This document shows positions 10,456-21,317 of a stretch of DNA of 64,000 bases, in pieces. The stretch covers positions 194,948 to 258,947 of the forward strand of contig NW_005178795.1 of NCBI RefSeq assembly GCF_000350225.1, written 5' to 3'. The notes below the pieces were generated by a model, which ran no database searches, was not told the DNA's origin, and saw only the letters and a program-made list of their open reading frames with translations. Position numbers and translations under genes: made by a program. The DNA is from Chondrus crispus. Its lineage: Eukaryota > Rhodophyta > Florideophyceae > Gigartinales > Gigartinaceae. Within the stretch, counting starts at the first letter, position 1. Each line of letters begins with the position of its first letter.

Positions 10456-11989
10456 TCAATCGGTGTGTCTTGGTAAATGCTTGCGAACATCACGAGGGTG
10501 GCGCCCGTATCGTTGGAAAAACATCTCTGCAGCTTCTTCTTGCAGCTCAGTGATTCGAGTTGCGAATGCATGTGGGCGGGCCTCTTTAAGCTCATTTGAC
10601 AGCTGTAGGCTTTCATGTAATGCCGTCACGAAAGAATGGAACTTGTAGTGATGTGAGACTATGTTCCGAATAGGAGCTAAAGCCCATTCGCAGGTGAGGA
10701 CCGCCTTCCGCAAGAAGCGGATCTTGTTCTCATCAGATCGGAATCCAGGGGGGCATTGCGGCGTACGGAGTTCAATCTGCTCAACAAGCTTAGTGAGACT
10801 CTCTGAGTGTGTGTTCAGGGAGCACGCGGACATGAAAGCGTCCAGGCTCAGGCCCTCAAGTGTGGATTGGGCCTGTAGTTGTCTGGAGTCACTATCGTAC
10901 TCGCGCTTCATGAGGTCGCACACTTGGTTATACGACATCCCTGGGCTGTATTGGTTCAGCAGAAAGGTACGGGCAGGGCCCTCAAGTACGTTCATGAAGT
11001 ACTCCGACTTCTGCACCGCGGTCAACCGGTGCTAGGGTGCGCATGCTTCGCAGTCTCGGAGAAGAAGCTCCACCGACTGCGACAAGTCGCCAGTGAACTT
11101 CCGACCAGAGAACCGCTGGTGAACATAGTTTACCTTGCGAGTGCCCCCCCAATCGGGGGAGTTATCGAAGGAATCGGCACCACGAGTCGGATGGCCGGGG
11201 GCTTCTCTCGGTTGCAGGGGGTTCATGGTTGTAAGGGGCGAGGGTAGCTCCTGGCCGCGGACCTGTCCAGTGTCAAAGACAACGGAGCCCACTCGGGGAC
11301 ATGGAGAATACCGAGCAATGCCCTGCGACAATGGCGTGGCGGGACCTGGGACCGGTGCCGGGACGTCCGGGGCTGCCCTCTGGGATGAGCCTCCGGGGTT
11401 GGAAGCAGCTCTAACTGTTGAGGTGCCACTACTAGTTCGCCGAGAAAGTAGGGCACGTGCCTGCTTGAATTTGTCCACAACCGAACGAGCTGAACTGGAG
11501 TCCAAACCAAGTACAAATGCAAGCCAAACTTGGTTCATGATACTTTTGTGGGCCAGTTCATGGTCACGGAGAAACCTTTCTGACATAAAGTCAGCAGGTA
11601 TGTCATCAAAGCCGTAAAGTTCGGCAATGCTGTAAAGAACCTTGATCGGGAATGTGGGTCGGCAGTCGTATTCTTCGGTAAAGACAGATGAAGGGGCGGG
11701 TAGCATGTCAGACATGGTCTCGCAAACCTTCGATTGGTTTAGGCATGACTGCTTGCGTTGTTCCCGAACTTTGCGCTACAGGATACAGATGAAGCACATT
11801 TCTTGCGGCACCGAGGTACTGACTGTAGAAGTCATCCTCTTCTCGAATGCACGTGGCCATCTTCTGCAGGCGAGCATAATGCTGAAAAGCTTGCGCCTTT
11901 GTCATGGCCATTGGAGCTGTGTCCCCATCTGTAGCGGTCGGTGAGGAGTTTGTAAAATCGGCCGCGGCGGGCGCATTGTCTTGCGACAT
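10456..11989 (-). pseudogene. Copia gag
   Basis: The ATG at 11989 starts MSQDNAPAAADF and its frame stops at 11708, overlapping a second ATG at 11715 (minus ATGtcTGA overlap). The second frame runs 11715 to 11035, meets TAG at 11032-11034 and continues in the same frame to 10456. The capsid-like segment after the stop includes YFMNVLEGPARTFLLNQY and YDSDSRQLQAQ, matching the general pattern of LTR-element capsids. Upstream frames are helical and Pro/Ser-rich. One frameshift (or recoding) and one nonsense codon separate it from an intact protein. Confidence 0.75.
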
Positions 11990-12079
11990 GTTGCGGAGGG
12001 TGCTTGGGGTCTTTGGATGTGCAGAGAGGGGGGAAAGATTGGAACGAAGGAAGCACAAATCACACCTTCGAATCCGGAT

Positions 12080-12397
12080 TGTCGTTGATAGGTGGGTTTG
12101 CGCCTCACGCGAGCTATCGCTCGTACAATCGAGCGATTGTGTAGTCGCGCCGTAGTGAGGGAGTGGGTGATCCGGCCAATGCCTTCAAAGCGAGAACGCG
12201 CTCCGGCCAATGCCTTCGCTGTAGAAAAGTAGCTTGGTGCCTTTACAAATCTGATTAACGTTCTAACACTGCAACAAAGGTAGGGTTGCCAACTTGGGAC
12301 TAAGTATCTCGGGGGGCAGAAACGGGAGCCACAACGGGAGCTCGCCGGCCGAGGGGGCCGGGTAGTGTAAGCCCATGTAAGCACCCACAGAGAGACA
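12080..12397 (-). repeat. 5' LTR of the copia element
   Basis: 318 bp, TG...CA, uninterrupted. CTAAT follows at 12398-12402. Just inside (12061-12079) the minus strand reads TCCGGATTCGAAGGTG, a possible primer-binding site resembling the T-arm complement of a tRNA rather than the usual initiator-Met PBS. Confidence 0.9.
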
Positions 12398-12402
12398 CTA
12401 AT

Positions 12403-12693
12403 AAGGGACTTTGTGCCACCAGGAGAGATAGGTGGCACAACAGAGAAATGAAATTTGATAGACTACAGTAGCGAATTGTGACACTCATGCCCTTTCTTAT
12501 CATTTGTGCTTGCACGTGCGTTCGTAAGCGTGCCCTCCTTTTACAAAAGCTTAACGTCTGAAAATCTAATGGCCAAATCCACGCGCCATGTCGTACCGAA
12601 TCCAAGAGCCGTGAGCCCTTACAAATCCAAGTCGTACGCCATTGGGGCTATTCCAGACTACAGCGAGATCTATCGCCAGATCAACCAGAAAAC
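12403..12693. other. Flank between copia and the piggyBac-like element
   Basis: A perfect 10-bp stem TTGTGCCACC/GGTGGCACAA lies at 12411-12440. A plus-strand ORF (to 12703) whose latter part reads MAKSTRHVVPNPRAV is cut off at the transposon end and may be the remnant of an interrupted gene; unrecognised. Confidence 0.35.
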
Positions 12694-12858
12694 ATATCCC
12701 TAATGCCAGGATTTTGTGATCAGTATACTGATCAAAAAACATAAGCAACTCTAGGTTACTGGTATGTAAACGTTTTCTGAAACTTGCTCCGCGTGGGTAA
12801 AGAACAAGGTTTTCTACATGTTCCCAAGAAGTTTCAAGTTCGTCCTTGACAATTTGAC

Positions 12859-12957
12859 GGAGAGAGATTGAACTACAAGTGGCACTTGTAGTTCAATCTC
12901 TCTCCTGTTCAATTTGGGGGCGGGGTACCCAGTGGGTACCCTCCCAAATTGAACAGG
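12859..12957. repeat. Two adjacent perfect or near-perfect hairpins
   Basis: 12859-12905 is a 47-bp palindrome (23-bp arms, 1-nt spacer). 12905-12957 folds again on CCTGTTCAATTTGGG / CCCAAATTGAACAGG. The second appears to be a snap-back copy of the left pogo terminal repeat. Confidence 0.85.
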
Positions 12958-13247
12958 CCCCCCCCAACTGAAAAACCAAAAATAGCAAACTTTATCCAAG
13001 ATGAGCAACTTTGCTCTCTTTCACAGGCACAATGTTAGTACCTCGGCATTATTCCTGCAGCTTCTCTGCAGCAACACTTGGAAAATAAATATAATTCCGA
13101 TAAACGTGTCCAACGCCATTGTTTCATGCAGATACTGTTGTGATTTGAACTTGAGAGAAGCCCGCCAAAACATTTCAGGAGCGGTTACGACGGAATATAA
13201 TCGAGGCATGAGAGGAGCCCCCTTCACACTTCCCAACTAGTCCTACG

Positions 13248-13930
13248 ATGACCAAAAAGAAATCTGACATCTCCAAGCAAGCCAAACGCTTCGCAAAATC
13301 CCAACGATCCCTCTCGACGGGAGCAAAGATGCGTGGAGCTGCTCAAATTCCTCGACTTCCTCTATCCACATTTCACTCCCGACTGAAGAAGCAATCTCGA
13401 TTCCCCAATCCACCCACATATCTCTCATTTACGGAGGAACAAGTAATTATCCAACTCATTACCCGCTTTTCTGATCGAGGATACAGCATGAGCTGCGACG
13501 ATGTTGCGTTGGCAGTTCAAGACATGGTGCAGGCCTTCCTGATTGCTCGCCAAAACAAGTTGCCTTCTTTCAACGGCAAACCTGGAAAAAAGTTTTTACT
13601 TCTCTTTGCCCGGCGACATAGCAGTACAATCAAGTTTGGTAGGGTTTCGAAGCAAGGGCAGGCTACAAACGCGGAAACCCTCATGCATCATTTTGCAGAG
13701 ATTGAGAGTCTCATCCAATTACAAAACTTGGACCCTCTAGAATTGCAAACTTAAATGACGCTAGAACTACGGCTAGTAACGATTGTCGGCAATCGGTCCG
13801 GAATAAGACATTCAATACAAGAGGCGGGCCAGCTGAGAGACATTTACCACAATTCAGAAATGTAAAACGCATCACTATGATACCTGTTGTTTTTCGCCAA
13901 CAGTGAAATTGGAAGGCCATTGTTTGTCCA
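13248..13930 (+). pseudogene. pogo-like transposase, N-terminal part
   Basis: ATG at 13248 (MTKKKSDISKQAKRF) gives 168 codons. Residues about 60-150 resemble the HTH_psq/CENP-B plus HTH_Tnp_Tc5 region: LSFTEEQVIIQLITRF and later KKFLLLFARRHSSTIKFGR. After 13735 the reading moves to another frame (FRNVKRITMIPVVF) and then ANSEIGRPLFVHG, the beginning of the DDE_1 catalytic domain. The middle of the catalytic domain, with the second Asp, is missing; LTR sequence replaces it. Confidence 0.75.
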
Positions 13931-14288
13931 CGGACTTTTCCACCACAGACCGCCAAGGTGTGACTCCCAGCTTATTCTACACGCGCGATCCGCCTCCGCA
14001 CGCCATAGAAGGGACCCAGCGGGTAGTAGACACGCACGCACGACCGCGAGCCTAGATCCGCCTCCGCCCGTAAGCGCGGGTACGTTTCCCAGCGCTGCTC
14101 CGGGGCGTCGAGGCGTAGATCGCCCCGCGCGTGCGCGCGTACTCGACCGTCCCCGCTCTACCAGGCTACCCGGGCCCGCTGCCTGGTCTCGTTAGCTGGT
14201 GTCCTGCTTCCCCCGTCTCCTCACCTTCGGACAGAGTCTCCGTCGAGCTGTGCATACGCTCCCCTCCGCTGGGAGTGTTTATGCTACA
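13931..14288 (+). repeat. Truncated LTR of family B
   Basis: Homologous to the 7388-8010 LTR in opposite orientation: it shares CCCGCTTATTCTA-like, CTACCCGGGCCCGCTGCC- and GCTGGTGTCCTGCTTC-type blocks and ends GTGTTTATGCTACA at 14288. The start is lost; the left border with pogo coding sequence is uncertain by tens of bases. Confidence 0.65.
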
Positions 14289-14616
14289 CTAGTGCGTGCC
14301 GGGTACTGTACACAATTAAAAAGATAGCGCCATAATTACTACTACCGCACGGACGCTGCTACTGCACGTGTGCACTACTGTACACGCGTGATCCTTACAG
14401 ACTACCGCACGGACGACACTTGTGCTGACGAGCACACGTAATACGCGTAGACTATTGCACGGACGACATGTGTGGTACTGTACACGTGCGCCACGCCACG
14501 ACCGGTCGGTACACACGCGCGCCCCCTACACGTTGGCACACCCGCCCACGTGTGCTCCGTGCACGGCCGCCCTGTTAATATCCTCCGCGCACACGCACCG
14601 GTCGTTATACTACACC
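14289..14616 (-). repeat. Truncated gypsy-type LTR (family A)
   Basis: On the minus strand it starts TGTAGTATAACGAC at 14616 and matches the first ~300 bp of the LTR at 52064-52730, including repeated GTCCGTGCGGTAGT and CACGTG blocks. It is cut at 14289 where the family-B LTR abuts. The rest of this LTR is absent, implying deletion after nested insertion. Confidence 0.75.
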
Positions 14617-15523
14617 AACCACTTGACGTATGCGTTTTTGGGCCCTTTAAGAAGCACTTACGTGTGTCAATTGAGGAGCTATCCTCTCCCGCGGCAGGTT
14701 TTTACATATGACGTAATTGACTATCTCAAAATGATGAGAGAGGCGTACAATCGTGCGTTCACTCGCAAAAATATTATGTCTGCGTTAAAAGGGCAGGCAT
14801 TTGTCCACTGGACGGAAAAGTTTTGTTGGGGGTACCACGTCCTGAATCTTCGAAACTCAACTGTAGGCTCCTTTCTGTAAATGAGATTGAGTACCTGATG
14901 GAACGAAGAAGATTGGAAAAGAGGATGCGTTTGGGAATAATGCCTACAGTAGCTGCATCCGGGGTTTTCGACACATCTTCCGGTATAATGTTAACGAGCC
15001 CCGAGGCTTTGGCGCTGGCAGAAAAGAAATATCTACTTGACAAAGCACGGGGGGTGACGGGGGCAGGCGCAGACGGATGTTTCGCATCAGGCGTGTCTGT
15101 AAAGTGTTTGCTGTACCGGTACAGTAAAGTTATTGTGATATGGGATCAGCAACACATTCATACGAGTCCTGCATGGCGGGTACGGGTGTTTTAGGTGTGA
15201 TCCGAGCCTCAGGGCTCAAAAGGAGGATTCAGGTGGCGGGGGAGTGGCTCTCAGACAACTTGTCTAACTACGCCGAATTTTGACGGGGCAGGCAATTGAG
15301 ACGAGTAGCACAAAATGCTTTGAAAGAGGCGCAACAGGTCGCGCGAGTCCGTGCAGAGAGGTTGCGGCACGAGAAGACGTCCTGAGCTATTCGTGTGGAG
15401 ATTTTCAAATCGCCAAACGTCATGCCGCGGGAGATGCATGTTCGGCGGCAAAAAGCACGGGAGCCCCTGGCAAAAAAGGTGGAGATGGTAACCGAGTTGG
15501 TGTTGCAGGCGGAGATGCAGTGA
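14617..15523 (+). pseudogene. pogo-like transposase, C-terminal part
   Basis: Resumes immediately after the LTR with QPLDVCVFGPFKKHLRV, the hallmark after the second catalytic Asp of DDE_1 enzymes. YDVIDYLKMMREAYNRAFTRKN and NEIEYLMERRRLEKRMRLG follow in shifted frames. From about 15280 to 15523 a coiled tail is visible (ALKEAQQVARVRAERLR and later PREMHVRRQKAR). At least three frameshifts make it non-functional. It is related to the fragment at 60000-60678. Confidence 0.75.
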
Positions 15524-15818
15524 TATATAGTCTCTGCTTCTTAAATTTTGTAGTTGCAGTTGAGGATTTTACCAACTATCCAATAAAGATTCTGTTCAAA
15601 TATCAGGGCACTTTGAACGGAGTTTCGGGGGTTGGAACAAGGCCAACAAAATAGATCGGTCCTGCACTGGGACTTGCCCTCCGGAGCGCTCATTTAGGAC
15701 GGCCAACAAGGGCTTCGTGAGGCTGCCGACGCAGCAAGAATCAGTCAAAACAGTTAATTTTATGATTATTTTGAACCGCCTGACCTGGTCTTGTTCAATT
15801 TGGAGGGTACCCACTTGT

Positions 15819-16919
15819 ATACTCACGGACTTCAGGCCACTTTCGAACCCCTCAAATCTGTTTATGATCATTTTACTGATCATAGCGTGATAACAGCGCC
15901 TTTTTGAACAAAGAGACAACTTTAGTGACTGTTCCAGTACTCAAACCATGTTCTGATTAATAACTTCTACGTCGACGACTAGCTGCCTGCCCACTCCCCG
16001 CCCCCGATCCATTTGCTTACTGGGGCTAGGGCGCTTCCTTGACAGACTGCGTGTTACAGATAACATTGGCTCGCTTGCAGTAATTGCATCCGTGCAGCCT
16101 CCACCCTCACCAGGACTGCTCGTAGTTTCTTGCAGTATGTTGGGAGTTTCTTGTTGAATTGGCTGTTGGACGAAATCATTTCCGCTTGCCGTACCCGGAC
16201 TGGCCGAACGGGATGTGGGAGGAGGAGGAGTAGACCGCAATGATAGATTCGACGCAGTATGCCACAAATTCCAACAACTCTTCCGTAGACCTGTGTACGT
16301 TCGCACGCAAAGGTGAACGTTTCAAATAGTACAAGAAAATGAACTTCGGTGCCCTTTCCACCCAGACTTGTTTTGGCCGCACAATGCACAGTATAAATCT
16401 GTACCATTTTGTTTTGGTGTATGGCCCGGACAGAAACTCGAAGCATAGTTCCTTCAGTACTTTTAAAGAAAGCAACTCGATTTCTCTTTTCTGAATGGGA
16501 GACATTAATTTGTCAATTAGTCTCAGGAACAGAGAATACTTCACCTTCCACACAGTCATCCTTTTCTGCGAGTACCATGTTAGATGCATGAACTACTAGT
16601 TCTTGAGAAACATCAGACATAAAATCTGCCGTCGATTTTACCTTATTCAAAAGGTTCCGATAAGCTCCAGTGATCTAAACGTTTCTGCCGACTCGAGGAG
16701 TTCTTGTCATACATTTGCCAACCAAAAAGGCGTTCACCACCAACGTTTTAAGTATTTGAGAAACTGTTTTTCTCCCGCTTGAAATGTGAAGTTGAGCTCC
16801 TTAAAATATTCATTTGCTTTGTGGCTCCATCGACACCTCCTTTGGTCTTCGAATAAAAGCTTTGCGAGGCGTGCTTGAATGGCTTCAGTGGAACAAAAAA
16901 TCCATTCAATTTCACATAG
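15819..16919 (-). pseudogene. Degenerate tail of the piggyBac-like element gene
   Basis: Minus frames 16176-16589, 16054-16446 and 15941-16306 overlap and look like one reading broken by indels (for example VHRSTEELLEFVAYCVE followed in a neighbouring frame by Ser-rich sequence). No domain recognised. It is likely the C-terminal region of the 16920-19387 protein. Confidence 0.4.
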
Positions 16920-19387
16920 TCATTGACAGTTTAGCCTTGTCGGTACTGTTTTCTTTGTGTCACTAGAAATAAAGTTGGGTATCGTGTGGTTGTTTTCATG
17001 AGCCCATAGGACTATGGGTTCAACAGTAGAGATCAGTGCAGACCTGCAAGTGATAGCAGCACTATCAGGGCATCTGATAATGACTGTGTACAAAATTCCG
17101 GACTCACCAGGCATCACGAAGACACTGTAATTCATACTTAGAACAAGTAGTTTTTGCAAATTTTGCCGCATGTACTCCTTTGAGGTGTATTTTTTGAAAG
17201 AAACGTCGCCAACGGCGTAGAGAACAGGGTCTAAAGATGAGAGAGATGCAGATACACCCAATGAAGATGCAGCAACACGTGTTTTGATCTCCACACAAGC
17301 AAAAATTTCATCTCCATCGTCAAAGAGGTCAACTGTCTCGTCCCCAGCTTGCACAAAAAACTTATCTGTCCAGTACAGAGACTCTATCAGAAGAGCTGGA
17401 AAGGTAAGGATGGTCCTGTAAAGCAACTATACCCACCAAAAAGACTCCTTTATTGAAAGGCATTGAACGTAAGGGACTAAGCACCGCTTGCTCGTTCGCA
17501 CTTCCGCGCATCATAGCTTCTGTTGACAACTTGGAGCTGAACCACCCCTTCTCAAAAATACTAAACCACTCTTGGTTTGTACTGTACACCATGTCTGCTT
17601 CTGCCTGGAGACCAACAAACTGCTTAACGAATTGGTTGCTCATCAGCACTAAAACTGCATTTGTGCCGGCCACCCGGAACTGGCGTAGCATAAACCAGTG
17701 TGCGCAGCGCTGCCCAACAGTGAAGACGTTACAAGTGGCTGTTATGTAGTTCTCTATCATGGCCTTCAAATGGTGTGCCTCTGATTGTTCAGTTGGTTTC
17801 TTGCCGAACAAAGCGTTAGCTAAATTGAAACTTGCATTAGTAACTGCCACCCAAGTTTTTAAAGTTGCCTGAACGCTCTCTGGTACATGGAACATGAAGC
17901 TGAGTACCTTACTGTATTTCTTAGTACCGTGTTCTCTGACAGCAATCGCTGTTATTCTGGGCTGGGCTGTCCTGCCACCAGACAATGGTGCTGATTTTGT
18001 CGCAAGGAATGCTTCTGGGCCTAGCGTTGGTGCATCAGTTATGATAAATGCCCTTCGTCGGTCTTGAAGCACTGTCAGAAAATCTGCATGAGGCTCATCG
18101 TTGAGACTCGCAGCTCTATCAGCAGAGACAGGCTTTGCCGCGTCATTTTCTTAAGCTGAGTCAGACCTACGGGGATCTAGGCATGACGCTGCCACAAAAT
18201 GATGAACTCTCAACCAATTATCTGGCATTAAAAACACTGATCCGACACAATAATTCAGATAGCAGGTTTATATAAGATTGTTTCCCAGGCCCTCTGTCTG
18301 CTGTCACAATGCATCCACTCATAGCCTCTTCTCCTCGACCATCCATTAGAACACTTAGCAACTTACGCACTGATGAAATCACTCCCCCTGACGACTAAAC
18401 CGGGTTGCAAGCACAATTCTAAGAAGGGCATCAGCCACAGCATCTGCAGAGTGCCCCTCGCAGTCGGTTTTCCGGGAACTCAGCACTTTGACCTGATTGT
18501 CTGTCGCTCTAGTTCCATAAAGATCGTCATCAAGGGTCGCCAGCAATGTCAGGGGAGAGAAAAATCTTTTCTCGTTTCGCGGAATACCTGGGCTTCGAAT
18601 TCAAACAAGTTTCTTGTCAGATCCCGTTGATAATTCCAACTGATGGATCCATCTTGACCCCTACCAGTTGCATAGAATCCTTCACATTGACCACGATGAA
18701 CCTTTCCCTCCCTGCAGAAGGTGGTAAGCAATCAGTTTGCCGAAGAATTGTAATGCTTTTGTCGAAACTGAAACCCGATGTGTGGGAAAGGAGCAGCACT
18801 GAAACGTATCTGTACATGTCAGCGACAGTGATAACACCGTCATTGTTATTCATGCGTATCATATCGGTGAGCTATTCGCACAGTTGATGTAGTTGACCAT
18901 TCATAAAGAGTACTACAAAACCGCTTCTTGTGGGGTTATTCCTCGTATAGTACATTTCAACTTCATTTTGTTAACTGCGGTGCTGTAAAATAGTCTAGCT
19001 CGCTGCTGGATCAGTTCATCGACAATTTGTCGATGAAGTGATGCCATTCAATTGCTATGGAGAAAGAGTTTCAAACTCTTTCTCCATAGCAATTGAATGG
19101 CACTCCGACTTTCTTATTGTGCAACCATCACATGGTCTATCGTTTTCTGCAACAGACTTTCGCAACCGACCTCGAACCCGACCACGTCCTCTACCTCTTG
19201 TGCTTGCAGCTGCTGGTGTTCTTCCGCTTCGACCCCTGCTCCTAACGTTTGATATCGCGGAACGCCCCCTAGCATTCATGGGTGTAGAAGGCGTAGCTTG
19301 AGGGCCAACAGGGGAACCCGTTGCAAGCGCTGAGGGATGAGAAATAGCCTCGACAGGCACCCCATGTGGGTCTCCGATACCAACCAA
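16920..19387 (-). pseudogene. Transposon protein: DDE-like core plus YqaJ-like nuclease
   Basis: Minus strand. The N-terminus (19387-19055) has an Arg/Gly-rich region and CDGCTIRKSEC. After a 61-bp hairpin come GVITVADMYRYVSVLLLSHT, then LDDDLYGTRATDNQVKV and VTADRGPGKQSYINLL, which resemble the two Asp boxes of an RNase H-fold transposase. The frame 18072-17362 continues with RRAFIITDAPTLGPEAFLATK and MMRGSANEQAVL. Frame 17426-16920 supplies DGDEIFACVEIKTRVA, the E-x-K motif of YqaJ/lambda-exonuclease PD-(D/E)XK nucleases. Several stops and shifts (about 18.6, 18.2, 17.4 kb) break it. Family knowledge is from memory of similar algal and oomycete transposon proteins. Confidence 0.6.
19015..19102. 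repeat. Paired perfect palindromes in the transposon gene
   Basis: 19015-19037: arms TTCATCGACA/TGTCGATGAA with 3-nt spacer. 19042-19102: 30-bp arms with a single-base spacer, 61 bp in all, perfectly matched. The second overlaps coding sequence (SECHSIAMEK...) and truncates the frame. Confidence 0.95.
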
Positions 19388-19729
19388 GTCATTTGTGACG
19401 GATGCTGCTTCTTCTGGACCAGGATTGTCGCCTTAGTTCAACTCAAAAGTCTCGGTGGGCACCATCAGGAAGAGTGTTGAAAGAACTGTTCACCATTTGG
19501 TCTGTGGTCACCCGATTATAAAACTTGAAAAATGAGCTCCTTCAGAAATGCCTCTGGATCACAGACTCATTCTTTTTTGACTGACAGTGAGTGTCGTTTG
19601 AGGTTTGGAGGCCGCTTAATATTGTCTCCGAAAGGCCTCTTGTGATGAGTATACTGATCCTAATTGGTGTAACGGTCAAAACCTGAAAAGGGCTTAGGAT
19701 CAGTATACTGATCACAACTGGCATTAGGG

Positions 19730-20400
19730 ATATATCGGGGGAGCTCTTATGTGCCGATCGCCTTCGATCATTGAAAACCCAAAACCACCCAGACCATCTA
19801 GCGTAGCTCCCCTCGAAATGCCTTTTTCCAAATCCTTTCTAAATTTCATCTCTTATCTCCGATTTAATGTTACCGCCAGATCAGCGGCGATCACTACAGC
19901 TGGAATTGCGCAAAAGCATCTGCAATAATGCCTTCGCCCGATCCGACGCCGACGAAGACTCCGCAACGCTGTCGTAAATAGACTGCAGGATGCTTTTGAC
20001 GCCCAGTTTTCAACGCATATCAAACGCATCTCTCGCCAAATAAAAATTGGGATTTCAAGCTACTGTTCTTCAGGACCGTTGAGGCGTTGCGAACGCTCAT
20101 TCTTAAGCACACTCCGCATATGAAGAGGCAACAGCAAGAAAGAACAGATTACTGAAGCGTAACACTTCCTACAGACGTTCGATTGGCGATTACGTTGCAA
20201 ATATTGTCTGATTCTGAAGGTATACATGACATTTTATCATGCACGATGGCTTGTGTGACTGACAACGATTTTACTTGATATAATGGGAGCATTGGACAAA
20301 GTACTTTCATTTCCCAAGTTTTGACAATCGGAACAGGATCTGGAGACTGTTCCGAGTGGTCTTGAGATCTTACGATCTCACATCAACCCTATAAATGGCT
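19730..20400. other. Spacer, no recognised gene
   Basis: No supported ORF between the piggyBac-like end and the Harbinger fragment. Short plus-strand frames start MPFSKSFLNFISYL but stop quickly. Confidence 0.4.
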
Positions 20401-20409
20401 GTGATGGGG

Positions 20410-21020
20410 CTCTGGATTAGATATGCATCAAGATGAGGTAGCCACTGAGGGAGAGTTTTCCTGTATATTTCTTTTGTCGTAAGCGCTATTATGCGTGCCA
20501 CGTCTCTATGACTTTCACTACATATTCCTTTACTCGTCCGTACTGTGTTGGTGCCACTCGTGACGCGCTCGAAAAGGCTTTTCGGATTTATGAAGGAGAT
20601 TGGGGATGGCTCACCTCGTGACTATTTTGCAGTCCTGCGTGACAAATCATACCCAGTTTCAGAGTATATTATAGTTCCATTTCCCACTAGAGAAGAACTG
20701 GACAACTTCAACTATTATTTGTCATCTTTGCGCATTCATATCTAACTGGCATTTGGGATTCTAATTGCAAAGTGGCATATACTACGAGATCATCTTGATT
20801 TTGCGTTAGGTCATTGTACCGCGATCATGACCGTATCAATGAAAATTCACAACTACTGTAATCAGGAGGATGGCCTATGGGCCAGAAGGTGTTAGGATGT
20901 ATTGAATGACGCGCTCTCGCCTCAAGAACGTACTAAGGAGTAGATCGACCAAGGTCGATATGTGCAGAAAATGCAAGCCGACCATCGTGTGGAGTTAGAA
21001 AGAATGAGGAACTCCAATAA
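20410..21020 (+). pseudogene. Harbinger-like transposase fragment
   Basis: Plus strand in broken frames. FFCRKRYYACHVSMTF and CVGATRDALEKAFRIYEGDW are followed after a shift by LRDKSYPVSEYIIVPF, then FNYYLSSLRIHI-stop-LAFGILIAKWHILRD and IHNYC. The block order (Asp box with YPVSEYI, then FNYYLS.LR..IE-equivalent, then AFG.L..KW.ILR) is that of DDE_Tnp_4 transposases. The conserved Glu has been replaced by a TAA codon. A basic coil (ADHRVELERMRNSNK) ends the tail. Confidence 0.65.
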
Positions 21021-21317
21021 GTTAGTTGCTCTTAAACCTTGTTGTTCTGTTCGATCTCGAAGAAGGTAAGTTTTGAAAACTGTTGTGAAAGGAAGAGGTC
21101 TGGTCTGGCCTGCCTACAATGCGGGGTAGTTTGTTTCATAGCAATGTCTATGTCTGAAGTTGCCTCACCTTCTCCAAATGGAAGTCAGGGTGGTGGTGGG
21201 ATTTGTAAATGCGATGACGCGCGTTTCAAGAACTTAAGATATTCCGTTCATGTGTTCATGAACGGGCGTGCAAGATGTTTTGTATACATTCCTACGGTAT
21301 CATGTCTGTTTGTCGAC

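Larger units (their letters stand above)
1701..12397 (-). mobile_element. Full-length Ty1/copia-type LTR retrotransposon with nested insertions
   Basis: The two LTRs (1701-3928, interrupted; 12080-12397) are 318 bp each once the insertion is removed. Both are TG...CA and match except at about nine positions that I count. The flanks carry the 5-bp duplication CTAAT (1696-1700 and 12398-12402). On the minus strand the order is 5' LTR, gag, zinc knuckle, protease, GAG-pre-integrase, integrase, RT and RNase H, then a non-coding or antisense region, a polypurine tract and the 3' LTR. The domain order integrase-RT-RNase H defines copia. Coding is broken by frameshifts and stops. A Harbinger element (1892-3798) and a solo LTR (7388-8010) are later insertions. 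Confidence 0.92.
12928..15818 (+). mobile_element. pogo/Tc5-like DNA transposon, invaded by two LTRs
   Basis: Inverted ends of about 25 bp, with core GTGGGTACCCTCC and then AAATTGAACA, lie at 12932-12957 and 15790-15814; TA is present just outside each. The element contains a plus-strand transposase with a CENP-B/Tc5-type N-terminus and a DDE_1 C-terminus, split by LTR sequence (about 13.93-14.62 kb). The exact left boundary is blurred by the hairpin duplication. Confidence 0.7.
12698..19729 (-). mobile_element. piggyBac-like DNA transposon carrying a nuclease domain
   Basis: Inverted ends start CCCTAATGCCAG (12698 plus strand; complement ending 19729) and are bounded by ATAT at 12694-12697 and 19730-19733. 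Both ends contain a subterminal TGATCAGTATACTGATC palindrome; the right end has a second, inverted copy near 19643. CCCT-starting repeats and a palindromic 4-bp duplication resemble piggyBac, though piggyBac normally uses TTAA. The minus-strand gene inside (about 19387 to 15940) is degenerate. A pogo element is nested near its 3' end (about 12.93-15.82 kb). Confidence 0.7.

Noticed and set aside
15786-15816. Direct copy of the 12905 repeat suggesting a short dispersed repeat
   Set aside because: Compared with the second arm of the 12905-12957 hairpin it is in inverted orientation, so it is better explained as the right pogo terminus.
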